Assembly: GCA_001247695.2 (NCBI GenBank)
Contig: LGRX02003570.1
Span: forward strand, 1-64,000
Direction: 5' to 3'
From: Cymbomonas tetramitiformis
Lineage: Eukaryota > Chlorophyta > Pyramimonadophyceae > Pyramimonadales > Pyramimonadaceae
DNA: 64,000 bases
Part shown: in pieces, positions 39,644 to 50,693 of the stretch
Numbering within the stretch: the stretch's first letter is position 1
How the letters are laid out: each line of letters begins with the position of its first letter
Notes under the pieces: generated by a model
Told to the model about the DNA's origin: nothing
The model's database searches: none
The model's input: only the letters and a program-made list of their open reading frames with translations
Position numbers and translations under genes: made by a program

Positions 39644-40456
39644 GCGCCCCGCAGTGCGCTTGCCCGAGAGCCGCCCGCAGCGGTACTGCTCGCGCACGCG
39701 CGCCTGCAGGGTGAGCAGACTTACAGCCGCACGCTGGTCAGCTCGAGCAAACGAGTCAACCAGCGTGGCGTAAGCCGGTCCAGACAGGGCAGAGAGGAAT
39801 TGCCTTTTAACAGCGTCTTCGGGCAGCGTCTGCAGACGCTGCGCATCCCGAAGACAACTGTTAAAAAGACGAATGCCAGAGTCAGGGTCACTTTCATCTG
39901 AAATCCTCACGTCAAGCAGCTCAGTCAGAGACTCGAACGGAGTCGAATCATCAGCGAGCATACGCACCACCTCGAGGGTGGCACGTTTGCCGTCAGCAGG
40001 AACATCGGCCCCAGAAGCCTCCACCCAATTACGGGCAGGAGACCCTGGCGCAGTCAGCAGCAACAGCACAGAATACAACAGCTCATTTGCAGCAGTCATG
40101 ACAGGGACATTGGCAGCAGACAGCTCAAACAGGGGTGCAAGTGCCTGCGACTGCAGCGTGAAAAGCTGCTGAATCTCGGAAACCAGCTGCGAAAAAATGT
40201 CCGAAGCCGACGATTCATTGCCATGAAATTTTGCTGTTTTGTCTCCCAGAACTTTAGTGGCTGCTGTCTTCGCACATTGAACATCGAAAGAATCCTTCCG
40301 TAATCGCTGAACGAGCGTTGCAGCCGCAGCCGACTCGTCAGCCGAAGCCAAATGCGGCGTCGTGGGGGTAGCCGAATTCAATGCCCCAACATCATCGAAA
40401 ATAGTCGCTAATTTACGCGCTCTAGCGCGTGTACGTGGTCTTGGCGTTGTGTCCAT
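39644..40456 (-). pseudogene. Gag1 fragment, N-terminal part
   Basis: The first piece of Gag1, starting at ATG 40456 (MDTTPRPRTRARARK) and reading to the GCGC target site of the 21.5-kb retrotransposon, where the frame continues at 18181. The Gag core (KVLGDKTAKFHGNESSASDI ... VPVMTAANELLYSVLLLLT ... RNWVEASGADVPADGKRATL) aligns by eye with Gag2 at 41169-43490 (DVLGDKKHHFRGTHDAGLLS ... WLTGTDASSDRDGRRALVDI). The two are members of one retroelement gag family. The full Gag1 would be about 690 residues. An open frame extends upstream to 40687, but that part looks like leader. Confidence 0.8.
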
Positions 40457-41168
40457 TTTTAAAATGACGGTGAGATGGGATTGCGGGCTAGCGGTGCGAC
40501 AGTAATGGACAATGATCTCGCAGCGGCCATTTCCTGCAGGAGCCTCAGTAAGCAATAGCACAATCAAGCAGGTCATGAGCCAAGTGGCTAACCGTGGGAG
40601 CGACCCACGAAACGCGGAGTGTCCTGCCCGCTGATCAAACGGAACGTAAAATATAACCATACTCAGCGACGATACTCTGCCGAACAAATGCCGAAAAACT
40701 GATCTCCATCCACTTCAAAAAGAGGCCATACTGCGGAGAGAAAGCTACTGTCTAAGGGGGCGCCCACCCCATCTCTCTGTCAAAACTTAGCCAATCATGG
40801 CAACAGCTCGGCGCTGTGCCATCAGAATTACTAGGGAAGTGGTGACGCGCATAACCTGCGAGAACAGGTGTTCCGCTCGGGTAAAACAAACTGGCTAAGC
40901 TCCCATAATCAGTCCGGCCGAGTGCTTTTATCATGCATCTCGGAAACCCGGATAATACGAAGTGATGACTGACAGTACAGTACTACTGTACTGTCATCCT
41001 AGCTACTAGCGGAGTCACGGTTCCGATCAGATACGGGTCAGGCTAGGGGCTATCAGAGCCCATAATAATAACCCTGAACCTAAAGTCCAGCATAAACCAT
41101 AAAAGTTGTTGAAGTCACCGGAGTTCCGCACACCACCATGTTGGTGTGCATCCAGAGTGAACAAGAAG
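40457..41168. other. Leader region between two gag genes, with a perfect hairpin
   Basis: No gene is recognised. A perfect palindromic hairpin lies at 40970-40996 (TGACAGTACAGTA, one central base, then its inverse). TAGCCAATCATGGC near 40790 also occurs upstream of Gag2 near 43835, which suggests both gag genes have related leaders. The region probably contains the 5' end of the Gag1 element inserted just downstream of Gag2. Confidence 0.5.
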
Positions 41169-43490
41169 TCAATCGGCAGCACCAAAGTAGCCAGCTGTGG
41201 TCTCAATCAAGTCGGACCCGAAGGGAGGGTTCCCGAAAGGACCTCTCTCATGTAGAGCCACACCGTAGAAGAAGGCCATGTCGAAGCTCAAATCTGCCTG
41301 AGCAAGATCCTGAAAGATGTCAGGGGGCTCAGGCGGCTCAAGCGGTGGCACATTGTCAGCCACAAAGAAACCCTGAGCCGGGATCACGGATTCAACAAAT
41401 TCATTCGTGGAGAAAATTGACGGAGTCTCCCAATCGAGATCACCACCAGGCGAAGGCAATCCCGCAGCCGACTGAGCATCGGGCACAGCTGCCACCCCCA
41501 TGATCGAGATGCAAAGAACGAGGGAAAGGAGGAAAGGAATTCCCCACGGTCCAACCGTGGCAGGAAAGCCCCAGGGCGGCTTCCCACAACCGTAGGTCCT
41601 CTGCTCGTCCACGGGCGGCCCGGAAGCATGATTGACCGACGGAGGCGAACCCCGCGGCTTCAGCCGGAAGCTGCCGTCGGCAAAGTCCTCGTAGTCGTCG
41701 GTGTCGTAGCCGGTGAGGTCAACCGGCGCGATGGCGGCGTGGTTGACAGTCTGAACGAACCCAGGGAACTCACCGTCCGTCGTGGCAGTCACCCGCGCCG
41801 ATTGAAGCGGCACGGGCTTCACATCCTCCTCCTGCGAGACAGGTATAGCAGGGGCCGGCACGGCGGATGCCGATGCCGCCGCACCACCTGCCGGAACCTG
41901 CTCCTCCGGCATGTTCCCCGCTGCCGCGGGGCCGCACACCAGAGCCGATGCATGCGGCTCGAGAACCGCCGGTGGTGGGAAGGATGCGTGGGTGTAGTGC
42001 ACCTTGCAGTTTGCCGCGGCATGGACCTCCGCGGCGAGATCGTCCAGCCGCTGATGAATGTCGTCACCTGCGGGCTCGTCAGCAGGCTGCCGCGGCTCTA
42101 CCGTGAAGCCGTAGGCGGACACGTCGATCCCGCCCACCGCACCCGCACAGAGTACCGCAGGCGGCCCGTACGTAGATGCCGCAGTGGCAAAAGCCTCGGC
42201 CCCATCATCCGCCGCCTGCTGGAACAGGGCACACATGGCCAATGCACGCACCCCGTCCGCGTCCTCCTCGTCGATGGGAATGCAGAATGCCGCTGCCGAG
42301 TGCGGGGGATGCTGACGCCCGCTCAACGGACAGTCGCGGTAGAAGTGGTACTGCTCACCTTTCCCCGCCTTCTTGCACCTCCCGCAAAAGGGCTTCGCCT
42401 TCTGGTCGTCACGGTCGAAACCGACCGCAGGCAACGGGTGCGTGCCGACACGGAACCCCCGCTGCGTACCGCGCTGCTGCTGCTGCCGCTGCTGACGCTG
42501 CGGCTGCTGCCGTTGCTGCTGCGCCGGCAGCGCGTCCGTCCCGCGCCGTTGTCGCAGCAAATCCTGAAGCTCGTTGATCTTGTTGAGGAGGGCGCCGTAC
42601 TCGGTGCTGGAGAGCTGCGCGGAGATGCCGCTCTTACCCGAGACTGCCTTCCCCGCCCCCGTCTGCGCCCAAGCCTGATAAATCTCCACCACAAGGGAGC
42701 GGAGAGACGCCAAGGAGACATGCGCGAGATCGGCCGCGAGAGGATACCGCACCTTGACCGCGGTGTAAAACACCGGGTCTAGCCGGTTGTACAGGGAGAG
42801 CTTCCTGGTCTCCTCGGTGGGCGTCCAGTCCATAGCTTTGTTATCCCGCACCAGACGCTGTTCCCGAGCCAAGATGGGCTGCGGGTCAGTGTCTGCGGGA
42901 TAACGCAACGCGGCGTGCTCCTCCTGGTGCGACTCACATAGCGCCACCGGTATACAGCCCTTGATGATGTCCACCAGGGCTCGCCGTCCATCACGGTCAG
43001 ACGAGGCGTCGGTGCCAGTCAGCCAGACGTAGGCGTTGCGGTGCTTCTCGACAACCAGAGCCAGAACGTCGAAGAGCAAGCCGTTGACCTTGGTCACCAC
43101 ACGAGCCAGAGGGTCGTCGAGGTCAAAGGACGCTAGCTCCAGTCCAGCCGAATGAAACTCCGTACGCAGCTGCACCACCAGCTCGGAGAGGAGGCCAGCG
43201 TCGTGCGTACCGCGGAAATGGTGCTTTTTGTCACCAAGGACATCCTCGCGGATACCCTTGGCCCACTGGCGGTGTAGACGCGCCTTGTAGACTTCGTCAA
43301 CCAGCTTGCTCTGCTCCTGCAAGTACTTCCTGGTCGCCACGTCTGCATCCTCGTTGGAATTCGGAGCGGGGGTCGGAACAGTTGGCGTACGCACCGTCGG
43401 ACTGTTCCGAACCCCGTCTAAAAGCCTCAGTGAGGCGTCAATGTCACTGTCCCTGTCCAGGGACTTCTTCGCTCGGGTCAGCATACCCAT
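41169..43490 (-). CDS. Intact retroelement Gag (Gag2)
   Basis: A 773-residue uninterrupted frame from ATG 43490 (MGMLTRAKKSLDRDSDID). The N-terminal 280 residues are a helical Gag-like region (DVLGDKKHHFRGTHDAGLLS, LFDVLALVVEKHRNAYVWLTG, SLYNRLDPVFYTAVKVRYPL). A Gln/Arg-rich nucleic-acid-binding stretch precedes a zinc-knuckle-like FCGRCKKAGKGEQYHFYRDC. The second half is Ala/Pro-rich and acidic. A single hydrophobic segment (GIPFLLSLVLCISIMGVAAV) sits about 110 residues from the end, and the tail is Pro-rich. No protease or RT follows; downstream sequence belongs to the Gag1 leader. It is related to Gag1 by eye. The membrane-like segment is unusual for a Gag. Confidence 0.75.
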   Translation of the reverse strand: MGMLTRAKKSLDRDSDIDASLRLLDGVRNSPTVRTPTVPTPAPNSNEDADVATRKYLQEQSKLVDEVYKARLHRQWAKGIREDVLGDKKHHFRGTHDAGLLSELVVQLRTEFHSAGLELASFDLDDPLARVVTKVNGLLFDVLALVVEKHRNAYVWLTGTDASSDRDGRRALVDIIKGCIPVALCESHQEEHAALRYPADTDPQPILAREQRLVRDNKAMDWTPTEETRKLSLYNRLDPVFYTAVKVRYPLAADLAHVSLASLRSLVVEIYQAWAQTGAGKAVSGKSGISAQLSSTEYGALLNKINELQDLLRQRRGTDALPAQQQRQQPQRQQRQQQQRGTQRGFRVGTHPLPAVGFDRDDQKAKPFCGRCKKAGKGEQYHFYRDCPLSGRQHPPHSAAAFCIPIDEEDADGVRALAMCALFQQAADDGAEAFATAASTYGPPAVLCAGAVGGIDVSAYGFTVEPRQPADEPAGDDIHQRLDDLAAEVHAAANCKVHYTHASFPPPAVLEPHASALVCGPAAAGNMPEEQVPAGGAAASASAVPAPAIPVSQEEDVKPVPLQSARVTATTDGEFPGFVQTVNHAAIAPVDLTGYDTDDYEDFADGSFRLKPRGSPPSVNHASGPPVDEQRTYGCGKPPWGFPATVGPWGIPFLLSLVLCISIMGVAAVPDAQSAAGLPSPGGDLDWETPSIFSTNEFVESVIPAQGFFVADNVPPLEPPEPPDIFQDLAQADLSFDMAFFYGVALHERGPFGNPPFGSDLIETTAGYFGAAD

Positions 43491-45122
43491 ACTCTGAAAA
43501 GCCAGAGGGGAGGTGGTACGCAGTCGCGCGGTTGGGTGTGGTAGCGGAAAATGGTAATGGTCAGCAGCGGAGAGGAGCTAAGAGAGTGGAGCGGCGAGGG
43601 GCACTCGAAGATGTCGTCGAAGTCGAAGGTGTCGCGAACACCAGCCCAGAAAACAGTAACCAGCAGGGCCAGTGCCGGTGCAAAACTGGATCCGAACATT
43701 GCTAAGACTAGTCCGTAACGAGGCGCGGTCCCCATTGCCGCCACTCCCAGTTGCTTACCGCAAACAATTCATACCATAATTCCTAGTCGCACCCAAACGC
43801 GCATGCGCGCACCACCTCTCCAAGCGGCCGTTTAGCCAATCATGGCCAAATCAGCAAGTGGAATAAAAGCGTGGATGGGGCCACGACCTACCGGAATATC
43901 AGTGTTGGTCCTAGGAGTCTGTCATAGGGGCCTGACCGGGACTCCCGGTCAGGGCTGCCTATACAGATTTCAGCAGTCGCTTTTCGGAACTCAAAGATGA
44001 CAACACGTTTTTGTGACCAATCAGGAAGGCCCTTACGGTCGTGTTATATGGGAGCAGCGCGTTCAGAGATGGCTTTCTCTGGCGGGACTTCGATTCCTCG
44101 GGTTTAATCACCGCTGCTCCTCCCTCTAACCCTTTGGATTCTTTCCTGTTCGCAAACTGGGCTGGAGAGCTAGTGTTAGCTCTCTCCACTATTCGGACCT
44201 GCCTGAGCTGTGTTTTCAGCGGTCCCTTTCGTTTCCTTTGCTGTGCCTTTTTTCAAAGGATGGACGTGACTTTTTCGGCGCCGAGGGATCCTTCGATGGG
44301 TCCAAACAGCTTGCTCCACTCCGTGGATTGGCCTGCTTCTATTGAACACTTGCGCGCTGTTTCAGTTTTTTACCTAGGTCCGGTGTAGCACCACGCGGGT
44401 TTCTGTGAGTCCGGAATCGTAAGTATTGGGCTCATCCGGCTCAGCATGCGTTTAATTCCCGATTGTTTCTGAGGGGATAAGCGGGATTCTGTGGTGACGA
44501 CTGCCACAGGTGAGGTGTGAGGTGCTCTTGTGATGAGCACAAGCAACCGGGTGAGAAAGCAACATTGTGGGAGAGAATGAATATGCCGTCTCGCCCTACT
44601 GCGCAACGGGCAGGCAAATGATTCAGATCCCACTGACTGATGCGAACGCAGCACGCATTCAGGGAACGCTGCGCTCAAGAAGGAGTGCAGAGCCATATCG
44701 GCAGTTTGAGGGACTGTAGTCTGAGGAACGGGGCTCTTCCCTCTCAGCTTGGGTTCAACTCCCAACAGCCGGGAGAGTATTATTGACAGGTGGGGCGAGA
44801 GGCCTGCTTATTGACAGTGGGGCGGGGAGCCTCAATCACTGACAAGTGGGGCAGGACCCAACATGTAAGTAGGCATATTCTGCTTGGGATGGAGGGCTGT
44901 TTTGTTTCGTGCTCACTAACCTCGATTTGCGTGGGTGACATTTGGTGCAAATGTTGTCCAACATTCGAGGTCCCAAATGTTGGACGATTATTTGCTTTTT
45001 GGCATTTCACAAATAATGACTTCGCATGACCTCGCATGACATCGCCGGATGACAGTCGCGACAGGAGCCAATGAAATCGCTGCGATCAACACATTTGCTT
45101 TCCCAAGTTTCGGTGTAGCACA
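43491..45122. other. No supported gene; probable Gag2 leader and repeat debris
   Basis: Directly upstream of Gag2 on the minus strand is a GC-rich leader with TTTAGCCAATCATGGCC near 43832 and a nearby AATAAAAGC. From 44000 to 45100 I see only short frames without recognisable features. There are three GACAGTGGGGC-type repeats near 44785-44855, and an inverted pair (CCAACATTCG and CAAATGTTGG) near 44957-44983. Confidence 0.4.
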
Positions 45123-45472
45123 GGCCTCATCAGGCGACAGGACTGGCCGCGGAGAAACTTGCGAAGGCCGAAGCTGTCGCCAAGCGCTTCAAATTGGCTA
45201 ACGTACTCACAAACGTTACGGCAATTCCATCGGTTATAGAAGTATTACAGATGGAAATTGCTTCGTCAGCAGTATCGCTGCGATGTAGAGTGCACAACGA
45301 CTTGCCAAAAAGATGCGCTGTAAATGCAAGGGCATCTTGCAAGCGTTTTCCAACAGTAAAATTGGCGCACCGTTGTGGGGAGGGGTTATGTCGCACCCCA
45401 GGTCAGTGCCCAAAGCCTCGGCTTCTAATACAAGGATTCGGCACCTTCAAGTTTCAGAGTACCTGGACGTGA
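45123..45472 (+). CDS. Hypothetical exon, helical Ala/Lys-rich start
   Basis: After a plausible acceptor (TGTAGCACAG, ending 45122) one frame reads ATGLAAEKLAKAEAVAKRFK then LANVLTNVTAIPSVIEVLQM and a Cys/Arg-containing end. The composition is protein-like, but no family is recognised and no partner exon is identified. The opposite strand is also open here, which lowers confidence. Confidence 0.25.
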
Positions 45473-46047
45473 AATTCTAATATCTATCTCGCTGCCACGA
45501 CGATATCTGCTGCCGTGTGGATCATGTCTTGCTGCAAGACGATGTCGCCCTAGCTGTGCTTTTATTCGAGTCACTTTCTTTCTGCTCAACCTATATTTGG
45601 CGCGACAGGGTCTTTTCGAAGTGGCCGTTCTCCCAGCCACAGAAGCCCCATCGGGGTGTCCGCTATACAACTGACAGAAGCTGTCGTTGACATCAGCGCC
45701 ATATTTGTGGTGGTAGCAGCATGGGTAGGTAAGTTAAAGGCGTCCAATTAAATATTGGCTTATTGTCTCCCTCACAGACGTTTGGTGTCAAGAAGACTGT
45801 ACAGATGGTTTCGTGACTGCTCTCCACATACTCTGGGGTTTCGACCGCGACAACGTGTGATCCGAAAGCGGAAGGATAGGTTGATGCCAGCACCTGTGAT
45901 TTCACTTTATATTGCGTTCTCCGATACTTAAGCGGAGGGTGTAACCCTGCGTCCGAGCCGGATAGCCCTTGCTTCTACTCGCGTCCCTGAGCTTACTAGA
46001 AAGATGATGGGCGGGGGCTTTGTGCTTTCTGGGCAGGGACGACTGAG

Positions 46048-46365
46048 TTGGTGACATCACGTGTGGCGAGGACGATAGATGAAAGGAACTTGCGGGTGAG
46101 GCTCCAGTCGCGTCTGCAGGAAGCGCAGTTGCGACTTCTGAACGAAGATTTAGAAGAATCGCAAGCAGAGGAAGTGCGCCGAGAGGTTACAAAGTTGCGT
46201 GTGGTGCTAAGAGACATGGAGGTTGAGGCCACGAAGGGTCGCGCCATACAGGGGATGCCCCGTAAGCAGGTGAGGCGCGCCGCAACCCAGCACTCTTGGA
46301 GTAGGCGCAGGTATGAGTGGTGCGGCGATCCTGTATGCCGTCTTGTCGAGCAGGTTCCCGAATAG
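46048..46365 (+). CDS. Hypothetical coiled-coil fragment
   Basis: About 105 residues, mostly a charged helix (RLQSRLQEAQLRLLNEDLEE, VRREVTKLRVVLRDMEVEAT) with a basic C-terminus. The heptad-like spacing suggests a coiled coil. It may be the remains of a LINE or Gag-type protein, but no diagnostic motif is present. The frame could extend upstream to about 45990 (MMGGGFVLSGQG). Confidence 0.3.
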   Translation: MVTSRVARTIDERNLRVRLQSRLQEAQLRLLNEDLEESQAEEVRREVTKLRVVLRDMEVEATKGRAIQGMPRKQVRRAATQHSWSRRRYEWCGDPVCRLVEQVPE

Positions 46366-46514
46366 ACTTTGAGAGCGCAATGGCAATTTCACTGCTGACC
46401 GGGCAGTTTTATGATTTTCCGATTGAATTATTCTCGAAATCATAACAAACGACCTTTGATATTACTACGTTTAGTACTGCATTCAAGACTAAAGTTTGTG
46501 CAAGTTCCTTGTAT

Positions 46515-46798
46515 ACACTCTTTCGATGACATATGCCGACTGAGATCACACGATCGATGTCTTCCATGTGTTCCACTTATATGTACACTCTTTCGATGAC
46601 ATATGGCACTAGAGGTCACCCGATCGATGTCTTCCATGTGTTCCACTGATATAAACACTCTTTTGACGACATATGCCGATTGAGGTCATACGGTCAGTGT
46701 CTTCCATGTTTTCCACTAATATAACATATACACTCTTTCGACGACATGGCGATGAAGAAATTATCTTTCTTCGTCGTCCATGTGTTCCACTGATGTAG
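46515..46798. repeat. Minisatellite, 70-75 bp unit, 4 copies
   Basis: Units start with ACACTCTTTCGATGACATATG at 46515, 46585, 46655 and 46730 and end with CTTCCATGTGTTCCACT. Periods are 70, 70 and 75 bp, and the fourth unit is diverged in its middle. Confidence 0.88.
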
Positions 46799-48527
46799 TT
46801 AATTTTGACAGTCGCCTTGCTCTCTGCACACACCTAGATAAGTGTAAACAAACTGTAATTAGCACGCTTCTGCCTTCGCGAATTCTTCTCCCTGGTATAG
46901 TATTCATATTAAGGTCCTTACCTCGAAGCGACCCACACTGTATGCTTTGCGTTCGTAGTAAAAAAAGCATGCTGCCTTTTGACTCAACTTAAAGTTGCAT
47001 GCAGATGCCACCTTTGACGCCGTGGACATATATCTCCAAGTCGTTCACCTCCACTATGAAGAATGCAAGGAAAAACCAAGTGGTTGATGATGGTGAAAGC
47101 TCAGGCGTGTTTGCATCTGCGGTAACTGTAGGTGTCCTCATTTTGTTGTGTGTTCAGATGAGCTTTCTAATGCAAATACCATGATGTATACCCTTTGATT
47201 TACAACTTGGTGCACACTGCTCTCTTGCCCCTCAGAGTGTGGGGCAGTCGTTTGCCATCTATTGCACATACATTCAGGCTTCGTCCAAGGCTTGTGTGGA
47301 ATTGCATGAGTGGATTCGGAAGTGACAATGAGATGTATGTGGAAAAGGTTAATCGCCGAGTTAGCAGATGCGTGTGTACTCATACTCAACACACCACGTG
47401 TAACAAAAACGTCCAATTGGATCGTTTGGCCATCGACATATTTTGGTAGTTGTATCAACACCAAATGGTGGATATGAGAGGGGCGGGTGTATGGCTTTTT
47501 TACTTGTTGATGAATTGATCTGCGCGAGTTTGTCACTAACAGATGTGATAGTGGATTGTATCTCTGTATGTGGCATCTACACATATTAAAGCCCTCTCTG
47601 ATCCAAAGCATTAATTCCTCTCGTGGGGCGAGGGTCTCGCCGAATGTTGGAATTAAGCCACCTAGCACCCCCTTGGTTACCCCCCCGCCCTAAGAGATCC
47701 TTTGAATATTTATTTTTTTCCTTGGCGGGGCGCTGCTAGAGCCCCGCCCCCCGCCCCCAAGCAAGCCGATTCAACATCTAGGGGTGAACCCCCACCTACC
47801 AAGACGGTGTCCGGAATTGGGGCCTCCGCCCCCGGAATAACGTTCGCCCCCCATGTTCAAATCAGAGGCTATTGATGCAACGACCAACGCCTATCGCGAC
47901 CAATTGGTCGAAGACTTGAGTCATCAGAATCCATCATCGAAAACATGGAAACATAATCAATTGATCCAGAACATGGAAACAGAATCAGGCGTTGGCCTCT
48001 CTTGCAAGCAACGATGAATCACGATTAATAACAACTGTTCAAGCGCGCGTTGCTACAATAAATTGTTGCACTGCTGCACATATCAATACGAATGAACACG
48101 TCCTCAAAGGGGTGATGAAGCTGCTATACGTAATTCCAGAGATGCTCCGAGTGGGGAAGCGCTTTCGGTGGGATGCCGTTGGCTTTGCTTGATGAGTTCA
48201 ATGCGCAGATTATCATAGGATGAAGAGAGTGCACAGCTTATAGCTCGTGGCCCGGAAGGCCAACCTTGAACCATAAATCGATGGGAAGCAGTAGAGGTTT
48301 AAGTCATGACACTTACAAGTGTTAGCCTCAAATCTCGTCGTTCCGTGAAAAAGCTCATTTGGGGAGGGAAAGCTACTGGGCGGGCAGTGTGTGCTTATTC
48401 ATGAATAGCCACAATCATACGAGGCGTGCTTGGCCATAGAAATTGTTTGTGGTAACACTGGTGGCAAAACTGAATAATGGAGCGCTCTGTGTCACAAGCG
48501 GACAACTGTGACAACATAAAATATAGT
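46799..48527. other. No well-supported gene
   Basis: A short frame at 46999-47181 could encode about 60 residues ending in a hydrophobic segment (SAVTVGVLILLCVQMSFLM). Alternatively, after the acceptor-like GCATGCAG at 47004, another frame reads DATFDAVDIYLQVVHLHYEE before a stop. I cannot decide between them. The stretch at 47680-47850 is unusually C-rich (GCCCCGCCCCCCGCCCCC). The rest is unremarkable. Confidence 0.25.
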
Positions 48528-48806
48528 CTAGTTATTGGCATGAAGTGCATGTATGTCAACTGGCTTGGTGATGAGTGCAGCGCCTCCATCGACAGTGGGG
48601 ACGTCAGAGTAAGCTGCACAAAATTCCTTGGCAGCTTCATCTTCCACAATGTCGACCTTCGCCATATTCTCCACCAGGACCTCCACTTGTGCAGCACTTG
48701 GCAAGTGAGTCACGTTCACTTCTGCACTCAATGTGTTGGAACTTGTCCCAGCATCAGTGACTCCATTGAGAGAAGGTGGAGGTAACATGTCAAGGTTGAT
48801 ATTCAA
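48528..48806 (-). CDS. Hypothetical small protein or exon
   Basis: Ninety-two residues starting MNINLDMLPPPSLNGVTDAG, with a mixed hydrophilic composition (VEVLVENMAKVDIVEDEAAK). No family is recognised. It ends just upstream (plus-strand sense) of the LTR-like repeat at 48870. Confidence 0.25.
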   Translation of the reverse strand: MNINLDMLPPPSLNGVTDAGTSSNTLSAEVNVTHLPSAAQVEVLVENMAKVDIVEDEAAKEFCAAYSDVPTVDGGAALITKPVDIHALHANN

Positions 48807-49169
48807 CCTTTCAGACTATGCGGCTGCTATTGAACTGTAGCAACTCGCAAATAGTATTTGGTGGGTTCATGGGGAGACAAACTTTCGCCCCCCCATAAAA
48901 TGGGGGTGACTGTATCTTCCTGTGTCACCCCTCGCCGTGCAGTGTCACTTGCATCTTGCCTGCCGTCAGTTCCGACCGATAATAAAACACCTAAGTTATT
49001 TTATTATTTCATCTTAGTCTCCGTATGTCTCTGCGAGTGCCCGACAGTTCTTGGAGTACAACCTGCGTATGTATATATGATATATATATTGCAGGTTCTC
49101 CATAAGGTTATGGTGCCCTTACACGCTTATTTTTACGTACCTCGTTGACTCGTTGACAAGATCGCTTCA

Positions 49170-49560
49170 CGCCCTGTGATTCTACCCGACATCTTTTTAG
49201 TACCGACATCAGCCGTGACGCGCTTTCGGCGCTAAGCAACCGACATCTTCCGACATCTAATTCCGACATCTGCTTCCGGCGTGATTTTCCGACGGTTGCT
49301 TCCGACATCTACGCCTTCGCTTTTAGCACAGTCATCAGCTTTCAGCAACGCAGGCGTTCCGACATCAGCCGTATTGCACTACGCACAACAGCGGCAGCAC
49401 CGACGTCACGGCATCTTTTATTTCCGACATCTTCAGCCGTTTTCCTATTGCACACCTTCTGGCTTCGTGCTCTGGAAACGACCGTTTTTTTTTCGACCTC
49501 TTATACCGACATCTACGCCTTCAACACTCTGGCCAGCAGCGCCTCTGCTGCCGGAAAATT
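49170..49560. repeat. Interspersed CCGACATC motif, nine exact copies
   Basis: CCGACATC appears nine times within roughly 350 bp of the interior of the TRIM-like element. It is often followed by TACGCC, AGCCGT or TTC, and there are variants such as CCGACGTC. The spacing is irregular (10-80 bp), so this is not a simple tandem repeat. Confidence 0.75.
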
Positions 49561-49721
49561 GGCTTACCGCACGACGTTTTTAACCTCACCGCCGTGTTCC
49601 TCGTCGAAATCTACCCCAGATTGACTTTTTCATCACTCGATTTGGTTATTTTTGGCGAAAGTTACGTTTTCGTTTGGGAACCCTAAGTATTGGGCTCCAG
49701 ATTTTCCAGCTTACAGCGGCC

Positions 49722-50141
49722 ATGGCTTCGTATCGTCAGCGTTCGCGCATTTCTGCAGTTGCCTCCGCGCTGCAGGTGATTCGACTACGAGAACTTACCC
49801 CTGGCTACGATCTGGTGGTGTCTGGTGGTGCTTATGCACCAGACACCAAAATCGAGTCCATCAACCCCATCGTCGACATGAGCTGTGACCACTACGAGCT
49901 CACCCCGCAGCATCCTCCACTCTTCCCTCCACCCTGCGTGCCCCTTGGCCACTGCCTGGTGGTGTTTGGTGGTGTTGCAGCCCTCATCCCGCCGCTTTTC
50001 GTCTCTGCTTTCGCACTTGTGTGCGGCAGAGTGGAGCCACACCGCATTTTCCACCTTCGCCCCCCCCGGGGTGTCCACGTCCCCGCACTCGCTCTGTTGG
50101 TGCCACGCATCGTCGCACCGCATCGCGTGGACGTTGGATGA
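49722..50141 (+). CDS. Hypothetical protein inside the TRIM-like element
   Basis: ATG 49722 lies in a good context (GCGGCCATGG). The first 50 residues (MASYRQRSRISAVASALQVI, then RELTPGYDLVVSGGAY) look like a protein start. The rest is Pro/His/Val-rich and may be out of frame. It might be a remnant of a gag. No family is recognised. Confidence 0.35.
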   Translation: MASYRQRSRISAVASALQVIRLRELTPGYDLVVSGGAYAPDTKIESINPIVDMSCDHYELTPQHPPLFPPPCVPLGHCLVVFGGVAALIPPLFVSAFALVCGRVEPHRIFHLRPPRGVHVPALALLVPRIVAPHRVDVG

Positions 50142-50693
50142 CAACGTCTTGGCGGCGCTCGACTTCGTTCACCATCGAGAGCTACGCCGCCGTCCACCCT
50201 CGATTGATGGGGCTAGATTCGCCCGGCTGGCCTGTGGGAGTAGTCATCCCCACAACACATGCATGGGCGTAAGCCCCTAGAGCACGCATCTAGAGACCAA
50301 CGCAGGCTGAGCCACACTAGTTGGGTTGAAAAAGACCCCTTTGGGTCTCACAAGATGTATGTTTCCTAAGGGTTTCGCCTTTGTGCTTGCCGTAGGATCT
50401 TAGGCCTGGCCTAGCAAGTTGGCATCGTGGCACCTCACACCTTCAGGGTGAGGTGGTGTCATGGGGAGACAGACTTTCGCCCCCCATAAAATGGGGGTGA
50501 CTGTCTCTTCCTGTGTCACCCCTCGCCGTGCAGTGTCACTTGCATCTTGCCTGCCGTCAGTTCCGACCGATAATAAAACACCTAAGTTATTTTATTATCT
50601 CATCTTAGTCTCCGTATGTCTCTGCGAGTGCCCGACAGTTCTTGGAGTACAACCTGCGTATATATATATGATATATATATTTCAGGTTCTCCA

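Larger units (their letters stand above)
48870..50693 (+). mobile_element. Short LTR-flanked element (TRIM-like), 1.8 kb
   Basis: Two near-identical direct repeats of about 233 bp (48870-49102 and 50462-50693) start TGGGGAGACA and end GGTTCTCCA, giving TG...CA ends. Both contain GTGTCACCCCTCGCCGTGCA and CCGACCGATAATAAAACACC. The 1.36-kb interior has no RT. I found no target duplication outside (flanks GTTCA and TAATG), so two independent insertions of one short repeat remain possible. Confidence 0.55.

Noticed and set aside
44700..44770. tRNA-like T-arm (TTGGG TTCAACT CCCAA)
   Set aside because: No matching D-arm, anticodon stem or acceptor stem at the right distances.
46048..46365. LINE endonuclease-RT linker
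   Set aside because: Only charged coiled-coil composition supports this; no endonuclease or RT motif is present nearby.
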